DNA from: Caprella mutica
Taxonomy: Eukaryota; Arthropoda; Malacostraca; Amphipoda; Caprellidae
Length of the DNA stretch: 64,000 nucleotides
Direction of reading: 5' to 3'
Assembly (NCBI GenBank): GCA_947561585.1
Contig: CANNZV010002302.1
Location: forward strand, 1 to 64,000
Shown here: piece after piece, positions 54,301 to 64,000 of the stretch
Layout: each line of letters opens with the position of its first letter
How positions within the stretch are numbered: position 1 is the first letter of the stretch
Program-made: the position numbers and the translations under genes
The notes under the pieces: generated by a model
Told to the model about the DNA's origin: nothing
Database searches by the model: none
The model's input: only the letters and a program-made list of their open reading frames with translations

Positions 54301-57300
54301 TCTGTAGTTACCTGTGGTGTACACTTTATCAGCTATCATGTCTGTAGTTACCTGTGGTGTACACTTTATCAGCTATCATGTCTTTTGCTAGTTTTATTCC
54401 CCTGTCTGCCTTAACAGGTACAGTGTCCTGTGGAATTACATTCTCATCACAGCGATACTTAGGCTCTGGCTTGTGACTCTGAAATGCAAAGATGAAAATT
54501 ATTAATCTATAATGTAGCTATGTTCGATTAAAATTAGTACTAATTATGAGGAGGTGATAATAGTAGCTAAATATTTTAAATAAATCATGATATACCGAAG
54601 AACACTATTTATAACTGATGAACACTGACTGTACAGTGTGTTTTTTTTCTTTTGCAAGACTTTGAGCCCCTACTAAGAATATTTGAAATAAGAATTTAGA
54701 GGAAACAAATATATTTTCTTGAAGATAAGGCTTGGTACTTACATTTCATGTAATACAAACTTATTTGAAACTCATTGAAAACACTTCTAAAGGCTCTCTA
54801 CAAAATGTGTTGAAAATGGTCACCAGAATCCTGTAGTTAAAGTCTTGCGCGCTTCAAGACGCTCTTCGTCACTCTCTTAATTACTGCTGCGTCATAATTT
54901 GCAGATGAGAGTCCATATGATATTGTCGAATGAAACAATAGAAATGACAAAAAAATAATGATATTTGTTGATATTGTGGACGGAAAATTCTATTGTCCAA
55001 GCATTCATCGATGACGACGGCCCTTGTGACTCTGTTAATGGTTCCTATAACATGGCTTTGCTGAGAGACAAAGTGTGGCAAACTTTTTTGAGCTACTGCA
55101 ACATGACGCAAACTCAGGTGGATGCAAGATGGTGATCCATCTGATTGTACAAGAGTGGCTAAGCAGTTCTTGAAGAAAAATTCCAAGGACGAGTTACCAG
55201 AAGACACTGAGATCTTCTGGCCAGCACTTAGTAAGAACTCAATCCTCTGGATTTCCATTTCTGGGCTACAACACAAAATATTTTGTATTCGGAAAAACTT
55301 CAATCCATTCATGATTTCATGATATGATAGAATTTAGTGTGTGAAGCTGTTTGGTGCAAATTATTACGCAGTAACAATTGAGAAGGTGACGAAGACTCGA
55401 AGAGCGTCTTGAAGCATGCAAGACTTTGACTACAGGATTCCGGCAGCCATTTCAAACACCTTCTGTAGATAGCCTTTAGAAGTATTTTGACCGAGTTTCA
55501 AGTCAGTTTGTATTACATAAATTGTAAGTACCAAGCCTTATCTTCAAGAAAATATATTTGTTTCCTCTAAATTCTTATTCCAAATATTCCTAGTAGGGGC
55601 TCAAAGTCTTGCAAAAGAAAAAGAAAAAACACTGTACAGGGTGTTTCAGCATTACGAGACCTGTAGGAAACTCGAATAACTACAAAAGTTTTAATCCTAT
55701 GAAAAAACAAATGCACCATTGAAAAAGAGAAGAAAAAATAGATTTAATTAGATAAGATAGTCTTTCTTGAATATTATTCCTTTCAGATGTTCTCCATCTA
55801 GTACTCTTAAAGGGGCAGTACAGTCATTTTTTGTTTTAACAATTTTAATGTCAAATGATTGCTCATAAAAATAAGGTATATCATGTGAAATTGAAATGTT
55901 CAATAAAATCTAATAATGGAAATATATCATTTTATATATAATTAATTTCTTAGAAAATGCTAATGGTAGATGGCGCTACAATCAGTGGCGCCATCTTGTA
56001 AACAATCCAATTGAGATAAGTTTCTAGATTCTAGATCAAGTGAAGAGATGGCTTTATTTTTAAAACTATGCCTTCTTGTCTACGAATTCACATAATCTTT
56101 TCACCATTTTGACGCAAACAAAGCTTGATTACTGCATAAATAAATTAATATGAAAAGAACAAACATACTCACGTACATACTAATGAGTGAAAATGCTTCC
56201 GCTAGGTGTCGCTAATTTTATTATATACTTTTTATATGAACATTTTAAAAATAAACGAGCATTCAAATATTACATAATTAAATATTCTGAATAGATTTAA
56301 AACCAATTTGGCGATTCTTTGATTTTGACTTTACTATCCTTTTAAACACACGTCAAGATTGTCCATGACAATTTTAAAGAATCAGTTAAATTGATTTCCA
56401 GTTTCGGTGATGTTAATGGCCTGCTGGATCGCCTGATCTTTACCCCCTTGACTTCTTTTTGTGGGGATATTTAGAAAATAATGGGTACCGAAACAATCCA
56501 AGAACATCACACGATGTTAAAGAGAACATAACTCAAGCAATTAGTGCAATCACACCTCAAACATTTGCCAATGTGATGCAGAACATGGTCATGAGAGAAG
56601 ATGAATGTTTAAGACTATATGTAGATGATCTGAAAGGAATAATCTTCAAAAAAGACTAATCTAATTAAATCCATTTTTTCTTCTCTTTTCAATGGTGCTT
56701 TTATTTTTTTCTCAGGAATAAAAATTTTGGAGTTATTTGAGTTTCTTTCAGGCCTCGTAACGCTTAAACACCCTGTAGCTATATACAAATGTAGTCAATC
56801 ACACTCTAGACCAATACTGATATTTTGGGCAAGATTATATACTAAATAGGTTTAGTTAAGAACCTTATTGCATTCACAGAATGAATTTCTTTGAAATCAA
56901 GTTTGAACAAGAAAAAGTTAAATAATGATTAGAGTTTACTGAATTTGAATATCATTAGTGTAATCTTTCACCTTAATTTCAGAGTCCAGAGCTTCACTGT
57001 TAGGATAACGACGATTGATTTCTTCAGCCACTGCCTGATGAAACGAGGATGGGAAGTATTAAATATTTTGTAGGTAGGGTTGTAACAATAAAGATCTCAA
57101 GAAAATCAAGACAAAATGAAATGGTATCGAATACTATATACATATTGTAGCTATGGTGTTGAATTCTTTCCTGTTTATATTTGAAGGATCTATGATATAA
57201 AGAAAAAAGTTTTACAACCCTTCTTATAACTTATAGGTAAGTAATTTCAGGTGCACATTACGATTGACCAGCTTGAGTATATTGATTATAATTCATAACA

Positions 57301-59479
57301 AACAAGTGGAGCCCCTGGGTTATACAACCACGGAAAGCTACAATATTGGTATATTTTACTTGAAACTATTCCTAGTAGCTACCTACCAATATCTAGATCA
57401 CTAAAAGTTAATTTTTGAAGAAAATAATTCAATTTCTAAAATCTGCCCAGACAATATGAAGATATAACTATGTTTTTCCATTTCAAAATAAAATCTAGTA
57501 CATCTGTGAAGTACTGATGAAGTTATAGGTAAATAGTTAACCAAGAACAGGAAAATTAGCAATAACAGCCAAGGATTATTAGCTTATTGCTTTGGTCCTC
57601 TTAATCTCCCTCTCTTACCTTCTTATCAAACAGTTTATTGCTCTCTTCAAAGTCAAAGTCAACATCTATGTGACTCTCCAGGCAGTCTTCCCCAAAGGTG
57701 TTCACATTGTGTCGGTGTATTTTCTTTGAAGTACTATTGTTCTTTTGTCTAAAAAGAGGGGCAAATTATGTCTACTCTCATTAACCGAAATAGTACCTAA
57801 AAAGTGGCTTACTTTTGCTTTCATTTCAATTGAAGTAGCTACCTAGAAACAAATTTAAAATATGGAGTGAAGGCAACGAAGTGCCTATGGAATATTAGTT
57901 ATACCTAAACAAAATGACTATTAAAAAACAGCAGAAGATAAAGCTATTTGCTAGATAAATAAATACATATACTAGAATGAAAATATAAATGTCAATCTTA
58001 ATACACAAGATAATTAATAGATTGAAAAGGAGTATCTTCTAAATTAAACATTCAATGAAACGACAGCTTATACCTAATTACAAACCTATAGCCATGAACA
58101 GGTGAACTGTAGGGGACATATGGCTGCTTTGTATTTCTGAAAACAGAAAATGAGAGTTATTGGGACAGAAAATGAGAGTTATTGGGACAGAAAATGAGAG
58201 TTATTGGGACAGAAAATGAGAGTTATTGGGGCAGAAAATGAGAGTTATTGGGGCAGAAAATGAGAGTTATTGGGGCAGAAAATGAGAGTTATTGGGGCAG
58301 AAAATGAGTTATTGGGGCAGAAAACGAGAGTTATTGGTTTTTTAATTCTTACCACCAGACTTTTGACTCATAAGAAAAAAAGATATACATTTTTCTTATA
58401 ACTATGATTAAAAAATCTCAGGAAAAAGCTGGTGGAAAGACTTGTACAACCCTGCGTGTGAACTGCCCTTTAGATATTGATTTCAAAATATGGAGAAGGA
58501 ATTAGTCTAGAAACGTACCTACTTCTACTCTTGATGTCAAAATGAAGTGGTAATTCAAATGATTTGTAGCCATTCAAAATTTTATAATTTGAGGGTGAAG
58601 AAAGAAATTGATCTTAGGATATAGGACAGCATAAAGCCACAAACATTTGAACTAATCAATAGATAATTAGGAATATAACTAATGGAACTAATATCTAGAA
58701 AAGAAATGATAAGATCCCCATCGATAGAACTCACTGTGATATAGTATCTAAAGTTGATGCCCTTTGATCTTTCTGTTTATTTGCATTCCTCCCTCTCCTT
58801 CTCCTCTCTGATGTAACAGGCTTAACAGGCGCTTCATTTCCTGCTTTGCTGGTGTCTTTAGTATCTTTAGTACTCTCATTTACGGCAGGATTATCCGTCT
58901 TGTATACTTTCCCGGGCAATTCTTCCACTTTCTTGGGAGCGCATTGAAGAATTTCAATATTTTCTATTTTGGAGGCACTGAAAATTGCAATAGGAAACAT
59001 AAATTAACAAAGATACCTATTTATTATCATAAATATAGTAAATTCAAATAAAGAGATGAGAAATTGTATCAGTAACAGAGCAGGAAGTTAACATTCTTAT
59101 CATAACTGATAAATTATATAATCATTTATCATTTATTTAATTTATTAATTACAGCAGTTTTCCATTCACCACAGATAGCATCAGGATAGAGCCCAGAAAA
59201 CAACTAAAGATTACAATATAATTAAAGCAAGAGGATCTATTTTGGATAAATGGAAAGCTGTACAAAATTTTCAATGATAAAGAGAATCAAAATGAAAGCA
59301 GCTCACCTGATACTCATGTCCTTTAATTTAGTTGGTCTTCCATCATGTATTATCTCATTGAGGATAAGTTTTTGAGTGCCGGTCTCAATTCCAGTGACTG
59401 TGCCTTGCAGAAAACCCATCCCATCCTTCATCTCAATGGATATCCGTGATCCAATGAACTTCTCTTTTTCTGCTGCCAT
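48315..59479 (-). CDS. EDC3: EDC3, enhancer of mRNA decapping (10 exons)
   Basis: EDC3 is a P-body scaffold that binds DCP2 and DDX6 and stimulates decapping. Coding exons in gene order: 59307-59479, 58735-58977, 58086-58136, 57619-57748, 56972-57034, 54352-54478, 50852-51005, 49893-50176, 48618-48788 and 48315-48439. All have AG/GT borders and matching phases, giving 506 residues (human EDC3 has 508). Residues 1-60 form the N-terminal LSm domain (FIGSRISIEMKDGMGFLQG). A Lys/Arg-rich linker RRRRGRN lies in exon 2. The FDF motif (DVDFDFEES) is at 184-192 in exon 4. Residues from about 265 to the end form the YjeF_N domain, with MQLLGG, VVILCGNHEQGALGLNTARQL and the C-terminal DYKSPFKNKFMVPL. 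Introns 6, 7 and 8 carry large tandem arrays, and intron 5 carries nested transposons. No coding damage was found. Confidence 0.97.
48883..49635. repeat. 20-bp array in EDC3 intron 8
   Basis: About 37 copies of ACAAGTAGAGAGATGTTCTA. The first base alternates A/G (ACAAG, GCAAG) over long stretches in a partly regular pattern, which implies that 40-bp or longer blocks were duplicated after the single unit. It ends about 90 nt upstream of the exon 9 acceptor as the gene is read. Confidence 0.97.
49636..49803. repeat. Second 20-bp array in EDC3 intron 8
   Basis: About eight copies of GTGTTCTAACCAGTTCACAA directly joined to the previous array. Both share the word GTTCTAAC and the 20-bp period, so one may derive from the other. 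Confidence 0.95.
50367..50872. repeat. 32-bp array spanning the EDC3 exon 7 donor
   Basis: About 15 to 16 copies. Read on the gene strand, each unit is CTSCTTGGAGGCATCATYAG (20 nt of the exon 7 end, coding LLGGIIR) followed by GTGGGTAATAAA or GTGGGAAATAAA (12 nt of intron). The true donor is after 50852. Every copy keeps AG|GTGGG. Confidence 0.96.
51571..54383. repeat. 40-bp array spanning the EDC3 exon 6 donor (~70 copies)
   Basis: 2.8 kb of a 40-bp unit. On the gene strand each unit is 32 nt of exon 6 end (AGACATGATAGCTGATAAAG then TGTACACCACAG) plus 8 nt of intron (GTAACTAC). The true donor follows 54352. All copies I can read keep CAG|GTAACT; variation is confined to ATAGCT/ACAGCT and TGTACACC/TGAACACC. 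Continuing past the true donor reaches an in-frame TGA inside the first unit. Confidence 0.97.
54634..55634. mobile_element. Tc1/mariner-type element A, long inverted ends
   Basis: Arms of about 260 bp (54634-54895 and about 55360-55634) are inverted copies, with outer ends CAGTGTGTTTTTT and AAAAAACACTG. TA lies at 54632-54633 and 55635-55636. Between the arms is a decayed transposase. It lies in EDC3 intron 5. Confidence 0.9.
54985..55325 (+). pseudogene. Transposase remnant of element A
   Basis: Plus-strand pieces in two frames: FIDDDGPCDSVNGSYN (about 55003-55050), similar to the stretch before the second catalytic motif of Tc1/mariner-type transposases, then MQDGDPSDCTRVAKQFLKKN (55122 on), the usual QDG...PH-like motif, then FWPAL. 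At least one frameshift separates them; N-terminal and C-terminal parts are missing. Confidence 0.75.
55807..56346. mobile_element. Element C, MITE nested in element B
   Basis: Left TTAAAGGGGCAGTACAGTCA and right TTGACTTTACTATCCTTTTAAA are inverted repeats. The middle has a perfect 9-bp hairpin AGATGGCGC...GCGCCATCT at about 55973. TTAA occurs at both edges and may be the target. Confidence 0.82.
56425..56659 (+). pseudogene. C-terminal transposase fragment of element B
   Basis: From about 56434 one frame reads PLDFFLWGYLENNGYRN followed by a helical tail with AISAITPQTFANVMQNM, ending at TAA 56657-56659. PLDFFLWGYL is the region of the third catalytic Asp in a widespread Tc1/mariner-like transposase. 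The rest of the enzyme is gone. Confidence 0.85.
57080..57215. mobile_element. Decayed GTTGTAACAATA MITE
   Basis: Left GGGTTGTAACAATAAAGATC and right AGTTTTACAACCC are inverted; the core has TATCGAATAC. Distant relative of 21006-21442 and 46715-46878. Confidence 0.6.
58137..58335. repeat. 22-bp array abutting the EDC3 exon 3 acceptor
   Basis: Eight to nine copies of GAGAGTTATTGGGACAGAAAAT. On the gene strand each unit reads TAACTCTCATTTTCTGTCCC plus AA, a possible branch-point word (TAAC) followed by a pyrimidine tract. The last unit runs straight into TTTTCAG at the exon 3 border (58136). Confidence 0.9.
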
Positions 59480-60036
59480 GATTGTGTAACTTACGAATAT
59501 AAATTAATAGGTATAAAAATAGAAATTATTCTGAAATAATAATTGCATTGAAAATTATCTATATATATAGCTACATAATTAGTCGCTTCTCAGTTCTGGA
59601 GAATCAAGTTTAACTAATATTAATATACCTATTGAAATTCACTCAAACTGACAAACAATTTCTTTTTACTATATAGATATATAATATATTATATAATATA
59701 ATAATTCCAAGTAATAAAGCATGTCCAAACTCGCCATTTTAATGGCAAGTTTGTGACAGATATTTTGAGCTCTTCAATTGCAAATGGCGAGTTTTATCTA
59801 TTTTTCTCCTATGCTACAATGTTATTTTGGGGAGAATTTATGAAAATTTGATCATTTTGGAGAGAATTTGTTGAATTTAGAAGAGAGCTGGAGAGACATA
59901 TGGCGAGTTTATGAGACATACTATTTTACTTGGTATAATATAAGCTTTTAAAATTAAAACTAGATACTAATCATTGCTAATTTGCGCTGAAAACATAAAA
60001 TTGTGAAGGTATAGCGTATAACTTAGACCATAGAGC
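59480..60036. other. EDC3 upstream region with a CCAAGTAA MITE
   Basis: Contains the likely EDC3 5' UTR and promoter directly after 59479, without a clear TATA box. At about 59708-59937 there is a CCAAGTAATAAAGCATGTCC...CTATTTTACTTGG element whose AT-rich flanks give no clean duplication. It is in opposite orientation to the next copy. Confidence 0.65.
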
Positions 60037-60263
60037 CCAAGTAAAATAGTATGTCTTATAAACTCGCCATTAGTCTCTCAAGCTCTCTCCAAAATTCAAC
60101 AAATTCTCTCCAAAATGATCAAATTTTCATAAATTCTCTCCAAAATAACATTGTAGCATAGGAGAAAAATAGATAAAACTCGCCATTTGCATTTGAAGGG
60201 CTCAAAATAACTGTCACAAACTCGCTATTAAAATGGCGAGTTTGGACATGCTTTATTACTTGG
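60037..60263. mobile_element. CCAAGTAA MITE with 8-bp TSD
   Basis: Ends CCAAGTAAAATAGTATGTC and GGACATGCTTTATTACTTGG, flanked by perfect CATAGAGC at 60029-60036 and 60264-60271. With the copy at 59708-59937 it forms a large inverted repeat of about 230-bp arms. Confidence 0.94.
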
Positions 60264-60630
60264 CATAGAGCTACTGTATACAATACTTTCAGACTGTCTG
60301 TACAGTTCAGTAACAGTTGTAGCCAGTCTGCTGAATTCCAGTCTGAATAGAAAGTCTCTTCAGACCCAGGATTTTTTACAGAAATTGGGATTTGGCCAGA
60401 TTTGGGCGCAGCAAATAACATGGGAACATAGGAATTAAATAGGACTTGGGCGCAGGATTAATCCACAAATCCTGCTGTACTTTTCAGACTGGGGCCTGAA
60501 TTCAGAATTTGAGACATTTTCAACATTTTCTGTGCGAAAATTTGAAAATCTTTGGAGACAATTAGACAAATCACTCTAAAAATTAAATATCTGGAGACTG
60601 ATTGTGCATGCTTTGCAGACTGGGTACAGA
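60264..60630. repeat. CCAGTCTG-type MITE fragments
   Basis: 60335-60490 runs from CCAGTCTGAATAG to TTTTCAGACTGG and resembles 13981-14131 (ATTTGGGCGCAG, AATCCTGC words). 60491-60628 ends CATGCTTTGCAGACTGG and matches 10355-10465. No clean target duplication. Confidence 0.75.
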
Positions 60631-63093
60631 TATGGTGGAACTTTCAAACTCCCGCAATGCAGTGGAAACCTAGTTTTTGACTCCCGCACGCAACGTGTTA
60701 AAGTTGAATGCAAATACATAATTTTAATTTTCATTCTTCATTCTTGTAGTTAGGTAGCTGTGTTTCGATGTTGTGAACTTGTGAAGTTTATACCTAGGTA
60801 CATAACGTACATTAATACATACGGTAACATACCTATATAATAATAATAGAACATTCCTGATTCCTATTTATTAATTAATTTCATATATTGTCATCAGACA
60901 ATGTATGAATATCATATGTAACTATATTAATATTTCCATTTTCAAAGAGATTAGAGAAGAAAATCAGCTCACAAGTCACAGCTGCTGAGCTGCATGATTG
61001 CATCTATGATCATTGCATGTCATGATGTCACTGTCAGCCTAATTTACACAATCTGAGTTTGAGTGCCAAAAATTACATTAGGTTAATAAATTGAGAGTTC
61101 CTAAAGAGTCTAAAATTTCAACAAGTTAACTTAGAAATTGACTTAAAGATTTCCGTTTACCCAAAATTGGTTTACAGTCAGATTCTAAAACATGGAAACT
61201 GAACAATAATATCAATGGTGGGGTTCCTTCAAAATCTAACATTTGTTGATAAGGGGTTTAATGCAAACAACTTATTTAATTATGTAATATGATATAATTA
61301 CTGATATAGTCTATCGTATAGTTTCAACGTACAAAATAAAACAAGGTGACTTACCCTTGGATTTCCCATATTTTTTTACGTTGAAAAACACTAAGTTTGA
61401 TTTGTTTTTGTTATGTACCTACTAACTGTCAATACTTTTTATATTTGAGTGAAATAGCCTTGGTGAAGCTATTTTATGTATACATCATTGCCATTACAAT
61501 ATTTTTCAAATGATAAGGTTGATTTTATTTAATCCTATAAATATATATATTCATTTATTAGAAAACTAGATGCAGGGACGATTATAGATACCTAGACACT
61601 ATGCATAAATCAGTGACCGGAAGTTCGTTTCGTTACTGCCAGATTTTCGTTCTCGGATGAACGATTTTTTCTTGAAATGGGTTACAGATAAACTATTTAT
61701 ACCAATCCCATTCATTAAAGCTGTTATAATTGCTACTTTTACTTCAAATTATAAGGTTTAACATACATTGTATTCTTTTGTAAAGTATCTTGTTATATAT
61801 TGATTATAATTAGAGGTATTAAGATGAACAATCTTTACTTGATTTCTTTGATTAGAAAGAAAGGTTCATAGAGCATTAATTGACCTCTACATTTTCCTTC
61901 TTCCATTCGTGAGTGCAGCAACCGTTGTTTTTTGTCCCTTTTTGTCACACTTCATGGCAGTGACTGATTTCACGGAGTAGCTTTTCTGCATCCATCTGCC
62001 TTGTCCGGTACTGGTTGTAGGCACAGTTCATAGAACACTAGAATAGTATTCCAGAATACCAGAATAGTATTCTATGAACTGTGGTTATAGCTTTGTAGGA
62101 GACTTTGTTTCCTTTCTGATTGTTTCTTCCATTCCTTGTACTTAATTTCTTTTTGACGTATGCGATATGGCCTTTGGTTCCGAAGTAGACGTTAAACCCC
62201 TACCCTCTAGCATTGCCAGTATGAACAATAGATGTATACTAATGATTATATTAAAACTATATTATATTATAAATCAGAAGTAAGCCCATTTTAATATTGT
62301 GAAAAAAAACACAATGTAAAAATCTTTTGTTTTTGATACCTCCGAAAATGTTTTTAACGTTTTAGGGTCAAATCCAACAACCAGATGTTAACAAGTTACC
62401 CATTGAAAATAATATAATGAAAATATCATTTTCGATCTTAATAAGAAAAGACTATATAATTTAACATTGTAACTTCCTGTTCTAATAATTATAAACTACT
62501 TTCAAATATGATTTCTGGTCATTATTTTCCACTAATTGGTTCAGCATAGGGTAAGAAAAATTAATACATATTCAAATATATATTATAAAGTATGTGATTG
62601 GTATAAATTGTTGTCTGAAACCCATTTCAAATTAAAAAAAATCGTTCGTTTTAGTAACGAAACGTCCAGGTACGATACATGCACCGTTAAAATCACACAA
62701 GAATCTGCTTTTAAATCTTGCATTAATCGCCGTTAATTCAAGGGTGATTATTAGTGTACTCCTTGTGTGAATCTGCTTAAATTCATGCATGAATCGCTGT
62801 TAATATTGAGAGAGTATGTGAATTGTTCTTGTATGAATCTCCCAGGAATCAGCTTAAAATCGTACTTGAATCGCTGTTTATTTAGGGACTGTTACAGTCG
62901 GTTATGTATGTGCGTCTTCGATGAATCGACGATCATCCTGCTTTATGATATACGATAAAACTTGAATAAATCAGACACTTCTCCGAATATTTATTTATGA
63001 TTCTTCGTCGATACATCGATTCGCATTTATTTACTCTTTCAAATATCGGCTATAAATTGGACCTAAAAATCAACTGAGTGAGCAATTAAAAAT
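60631..63093. other. Intergenic, no gene recognised
   Basis: AT-rich sequence with a copy of dispersed repeat F at about 61885-62150. That copy is interrupted by a hairpin with perfect 14-bp arms, CACAGTTCATAGAA (62022-62035) and TTCTATGAACTGTG (62070-62083), containing two AGAATAGTATTC words. Near 62640-62900 there are loosely repeated GAATCGCTGTTAAT and GAATCTGCTTAAA words. Confidence 0.55.
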
Positions 63094-63852
63094 ATTAAAG
63101 GTCCTCTCCAGGCTCCGGGAAAAAATGAGTTTATAACATAATATTATAGAACTAAGGTCTACGATCATTATTCTGCAAACTGCATACAATTCGGTTCAGT
63201 ATATATTATATACAATATATTTTAAACTTGGATCTGGATATAGATCCTAATTTATTGCTTGATTTGATTTTTTGTTTGTAACAAAAATACTTATGTAAAC
63301 ACTGTTCATTTCTGTATATTATTATTCAATAAAGGTTTATTTATTTATTTATTTATTTATAATTTGTTTTTAAATTTTTTTAAAACTCTGTGAGCAACAA
63401 TTGAGCGAATCACTAATCTGATGCTCAAGAAGTAGATTGTACACTCTTTGTTTTGATTAAAAATTTGAATTTTATAAACAAACTATGCATTTTCGGATTT
63501 TATTTAAATTATTTAAAGTATTAATTGTTTCTTAAAGTATATAAACGTTTCTATTATAAGTTCATACTATTTTATACCTTTACACGAATATTAAATGGAT
63601 TTATTAAACCTAATACCTAGTTGATAATCAAAACAAATGGTGTACATTCTTTTTCTTCAGGCTGAAAATTTCTTAAATTAGTAAGTCGGAAGTAAAATAG
63701 GTTTTTGTAGAGTTTTAATTATAAAAATCTTTAAAAGCATATAAAATTAAAAATATGCTACCAAATTCGATGCGGTTTGCAGCAAAATGATAAGAAACAT
63801 TAGTCTCGTTGAATAAAGCGATAAAAATATTTGCTTGGAGGGGACCTTTAAT
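63094..63852. mobile_element. AAGGTCC inverted-repeat element, most complete copy
   Basis: Ends ATTAAAGGTCCTCTCCAGGC and GCTTGGAGGGGACCTTTAAT are inverted repeats of about 20 bp. Compared with 23847-24437 it carries about 150 extra bp (63205-63360) that end in AATAAAGG and (TTTA)n, which looks like a short retroelement inserted later. Confidence 0.9.
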
Positions 63853-64000
63853 GGTTATTTGCTACTCAGTTTCTGTTTACGACCTTATGCATTATTGGTA
63901 CAGGTGAATTATAATTCCATGTAATTTACCTGTTATCTTGATATTCATAAACAGCAAGATATCAGCTACATATAGAGAAAAGTGTATATAACAGGATTAT

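Larger units (their letters stand above)
55637..56775. mobile_element. Tc1/mariner-type element B
   Basis: Ends CAGGGTGTTTCAGCATTACG and CGTAACGCTTAAACACCCTG, with similarity extending about 120 bp inward (CACCATTGAAAAGAGAAGAA, ATTTAATTAGAT). Flanked by TA at 55635-55636 and 56776-56777; the left TA is shared with element A. Element C sits inside it. Confidence 0.92.

Noticed and set aside
48883..54383. CRISPR-like appearance of regular repeats
   Set aside because: Units are contiguous with no unique spacers, and they lie within introns of a eukaryotic gene.
54881..55312. Minus-strand frame of 143 codons
   Set aside because: Antisense to the plus-strand transposase remnant that carries the recognisable QDG and FWPAL motifs.

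Overview
The window is nuclear DNA of an animal. It is AT-rich, has GT-AG introns of 0.1 to 6 kb, and holds three multi-exon genes whose protein families are recognisable at sight: a Rab27-type small GTPase, SHOC2 (leucine-rich-repeat Ras/MAPK scaffold) and EDC3 (enhancer of mRNA decapping). I cannot name the species. Rab27 together with SHOC2 points to Metazoa, but nothing in the window fixes the lineage. All three genes were assembled by following splice phases; each closes into one uninterrupted frame of 223, 649 and 506 residues, close to the usual family lengths (SHOC2 has an N-terminal extension).

Layout. 1-3.9 kb: minisatellites built on a GGGACA/GTCCC palindromic motif, a CCTACCTAG-rich tract and two tRNA-like remnants. 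4.0-9.16 kb: a nearly full-length but inactivated two-ORF LINE (PHD-finger ORF1; endonuclease plus reverse transcriptase ORF2), whose ORF1 was later hit by a small DNA transposon that left a perfect 8-bp target duplication. 9.3-23.0 kb: the Rab27 gene (+), whose introns hold a thick nest of non-autonomous elements, a hAT-like element and a mariner with perfect 27-bp ends. 23-30.5 kb: 3' flank, dispersed repeats and a second MITE nest. 30.5-41.2 kb: SHOC2 (+), with a gypsy-type integrase remnant and four large tandem arrays in or just after it. 41.2-48.3 kb: gene-free, with several inverted-repeat elements. 48.3-59.5 kb: EDC3 (-), convergent with SHOC2, its introns filled with tandem arrays and a nested stack of three transposons. 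59.5-64 kb: gene-free repeats.

The most unusual feature is where the tandem repeats sit. In 5 of the 24 introns defined here the 5' splice site itself, or the base next to it, is the seed of a tandem array. In EDC3 intron 6 about 70 copies of a 40-bp unit each contain 32 nt of the exon end plus the GTAACT donor. EDC3 intron 7 has about 15 copies of a 32-bp unit (20 nt exon plus a GTGGG donor). SHOC2 intron 9 has about 23 copies of a 25-bp unit (10 nt exon plus donor, mostly decayed from GT to GC). Rab27 intron 5 has a 2-copy duplication of 33 bp starting at the donor, and SHOC2 intron 8 has a 29-bp array starting 4 nt into the intron. A further array abuts the acceptor of EDC3 exon 3. I know of no described system that matches this; it is the best candidate in the window for something new.

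The second theme is a set of small inverted-repeat transposons with ends CCAGTCTG, CCATGTTT or CCAAGTAA. Many are flanked by perfect 8-bp duplications and several are nested in one another, which gives a relative insertion order. No transposase for them was found in the window.
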